Positions 13,036-13,808 of a stretch of 13,808 bases of DNA are shown in pieces (position 1 is the stretch's first letter; each line of letters opens with the position of its first letter). The stretch covers positions 1 through 13,808 of the forward strand of contig JANXVV010000595.1 of NCBI GenBank assembly GCA_025351525.1. Direction: 5' to 3'. The stretch comes from Humisphaera sp. Lineage in GTDB: Bacteria; Planctomycetota; Phycisphaerae; Tepidisphaerales; Tepidisphaeraceae. Below the pieces are notes generated by a model. The model ran no database searches and was not told the origin of the DNA. It saw only the letters and a list, made by a program, of their open reading frames with translations. The translations under genes and the position numbers were made by a program.

Positions 13036-13808
13036 ATGCCCACGATCGTTTCACAACTAGATCAAGCCTTCCGAATCGCCATCACCGCCGCATTTGGCTT
13101 CACGGTCGATCCGATGGTGGGTCCGGTCCAAAACGAAAAGTTCGGCGACTATCAGGCCAACGCCGCCATGGGGTTGGCGAAACTTGTGACCGAAAAAACC
13201 GGACAGAAGATCAATCCCCGCGCCGTGGCTGAGGCGATCATCGCCAAGCTCGACCTTCGCGCGATGGCCACCGAAATCAGCATCGCCGGGCCGGGATTTA
13301 TCAATGTCAAGCTCTCACCCGCATGGCTAGGTGAACGGGTGCGCAGGGTTGCCGCCGACCCGCGCCTTGGGATTGAGAAGAAGCAACACCCGCAAACGGT
13401 CATCGTCGATTATTCCGGTCCGAACGTCGCCAAGCAGATGCACGTCGGGCATCTCCGCAGCACCATCATCGGCGATGCGATCAGCCGGGTGTTGCAATTC
13501 GAGGGGGATGATGTGATTCGGCAGAATCATATCGGGGATTGGGGGACGCAGTTTGGGAAGGTCGTGCTGGCGATGTGGTACGGGGCGATGGCAAACCATC
13601 TCGGCAAAACTGCGGCCATCGAAATGCTGATCGAGCATTGGGCGGCGGCGGGCGAAGCGAAGGATGAAACCGCCAAGGCGCGGGTGGTTGCCGGCGTGGC
13701 GATGCTACATCGTGAATTTGTCGCCGCCGATCCCACCGGTACGCAGGTGTTCGAACCGTATCTTGAAAAATTGTCGCTCGATCTGATGACGCTCGAACGG
13801 CTGTATCA
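13036..13808 (+). CDS. Arginyl-tRNA synthetase (3' truncated by window)
   Basis: The first 257 codons of an ArgRS are present and the frame is open to the window edge. The N-terminal Add-1 tRNA-recognition domain occupies about 1-100 (VQNEKFGDYQANAAM at 31-45, GPGFINVKL at 85-93). The class I signature follows as SGPNVAKQMHVGHLRST (127-143, with HVGH at 136-139), then IGDAISRVLQFEGDDVIRQNHIGDWGTQFG, the usual ArgRS block. It charges tRNA-Arg in the cytoplasm. The ATG is preceded by GAGGA at 13028-13032. It is divergent from the protease operon and shows no functional link to the pigment-like genes. Confidence 0.96.
   Translation, partial: MPTIVSQLDQAFRIAITAAFGFTVDPMVGPVQNEKFGDYQANAAMGLAKLVTEKTGQKINPRAVAEAIIAKLDLRAMATEISIAGPGFINVKLSPAWLGERVRRVAADPRLGIEKKQHPQTVIVDYSGPNVAKQMHVGHLRSTIIGDAISRVLQFEGDDVIRQNHIGDWGTQFGKVVLAMWYGAMANHLGKTAAIEMLIEHWAAAGEAKDETAKARVVAGVAMLHREFVAADPTGTQVFEPYLEKLSLDLMTLERLY

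Overview
The window looks like a piece of a Planctomycetota chromosome, probably a Phycisphaerae relative. This is an inference from gene content, GC-rich codon use and the many double-hairpin repeats that spell 'GTGFQPV / TGWKPVPR'-like peptides when translated. No marker gene here settles the taxonomy.

Region 1 (about 196-8997, + strand) is a compact operon. It starts with a small STAS-domain regulator. A chorismatase of the FkbO/Hyg5/XanB2 family follows, then a flavin-dependent halogenase-like oxidoreductase, an acyl/aryl-AMP ligase, a LolA/LolB-like lipoprotein, a 910-residue MMPL/RND exporter and a NodB-type polysaccharide deacetylase. Stop and start codons overlap at three junctions (TTGA, GTGA, ATGA), and the exporter-deacetylase gap is 1 nt. 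Chorismatase, aryl ligase, halogenase, LolA-like protein and MMPL exporter together resemble the starter-unit, tailoring and export half of a xanthomonadin/aryl-polyene or flexirubin-type pigment pathway. Ketosynthase, ACP, ketoreductase and dehydratase genes are not in the window; if the reading is right they should lie upstream of base 1.

Region 2 (8882-12439, - strand) holds a secreted S41 C-terminal processing protease with a long N-terminal region. Directly downstream in the same transcription unit is a GT2 glycosyltransferase fused to a DUF2062 membrane domain. The glycosyltransferase converges on the deacetylase gene and overlaps it by 116 bp.

Region 3 (12440-13035) is a divergent intergenic region with a candidate protease promoter and two palindromic elements. 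It is followed by argS, cut by the window end.

The most unusual structure is a set of six REPIN-like palindromic elements. Five are built from paired mini-hairpins of the form CAYGGGCN-TCY-NGCCCRTG next to a GTGG/GTAG tetranucleotide. The sixth, inside the AMP ligase gene, is a different class that shares a CGG-TACT-CCG hairpin with one of the five. Two elements lie inside coding sequence without breaking the frame (ligase and exporter), and a third sits between the apparent ribosome-binding site/start and the signal peptide of the lipoprotein gene. The pigment operon therefore appears to have been repeatedly hit by small hairpin elements that remain translated.
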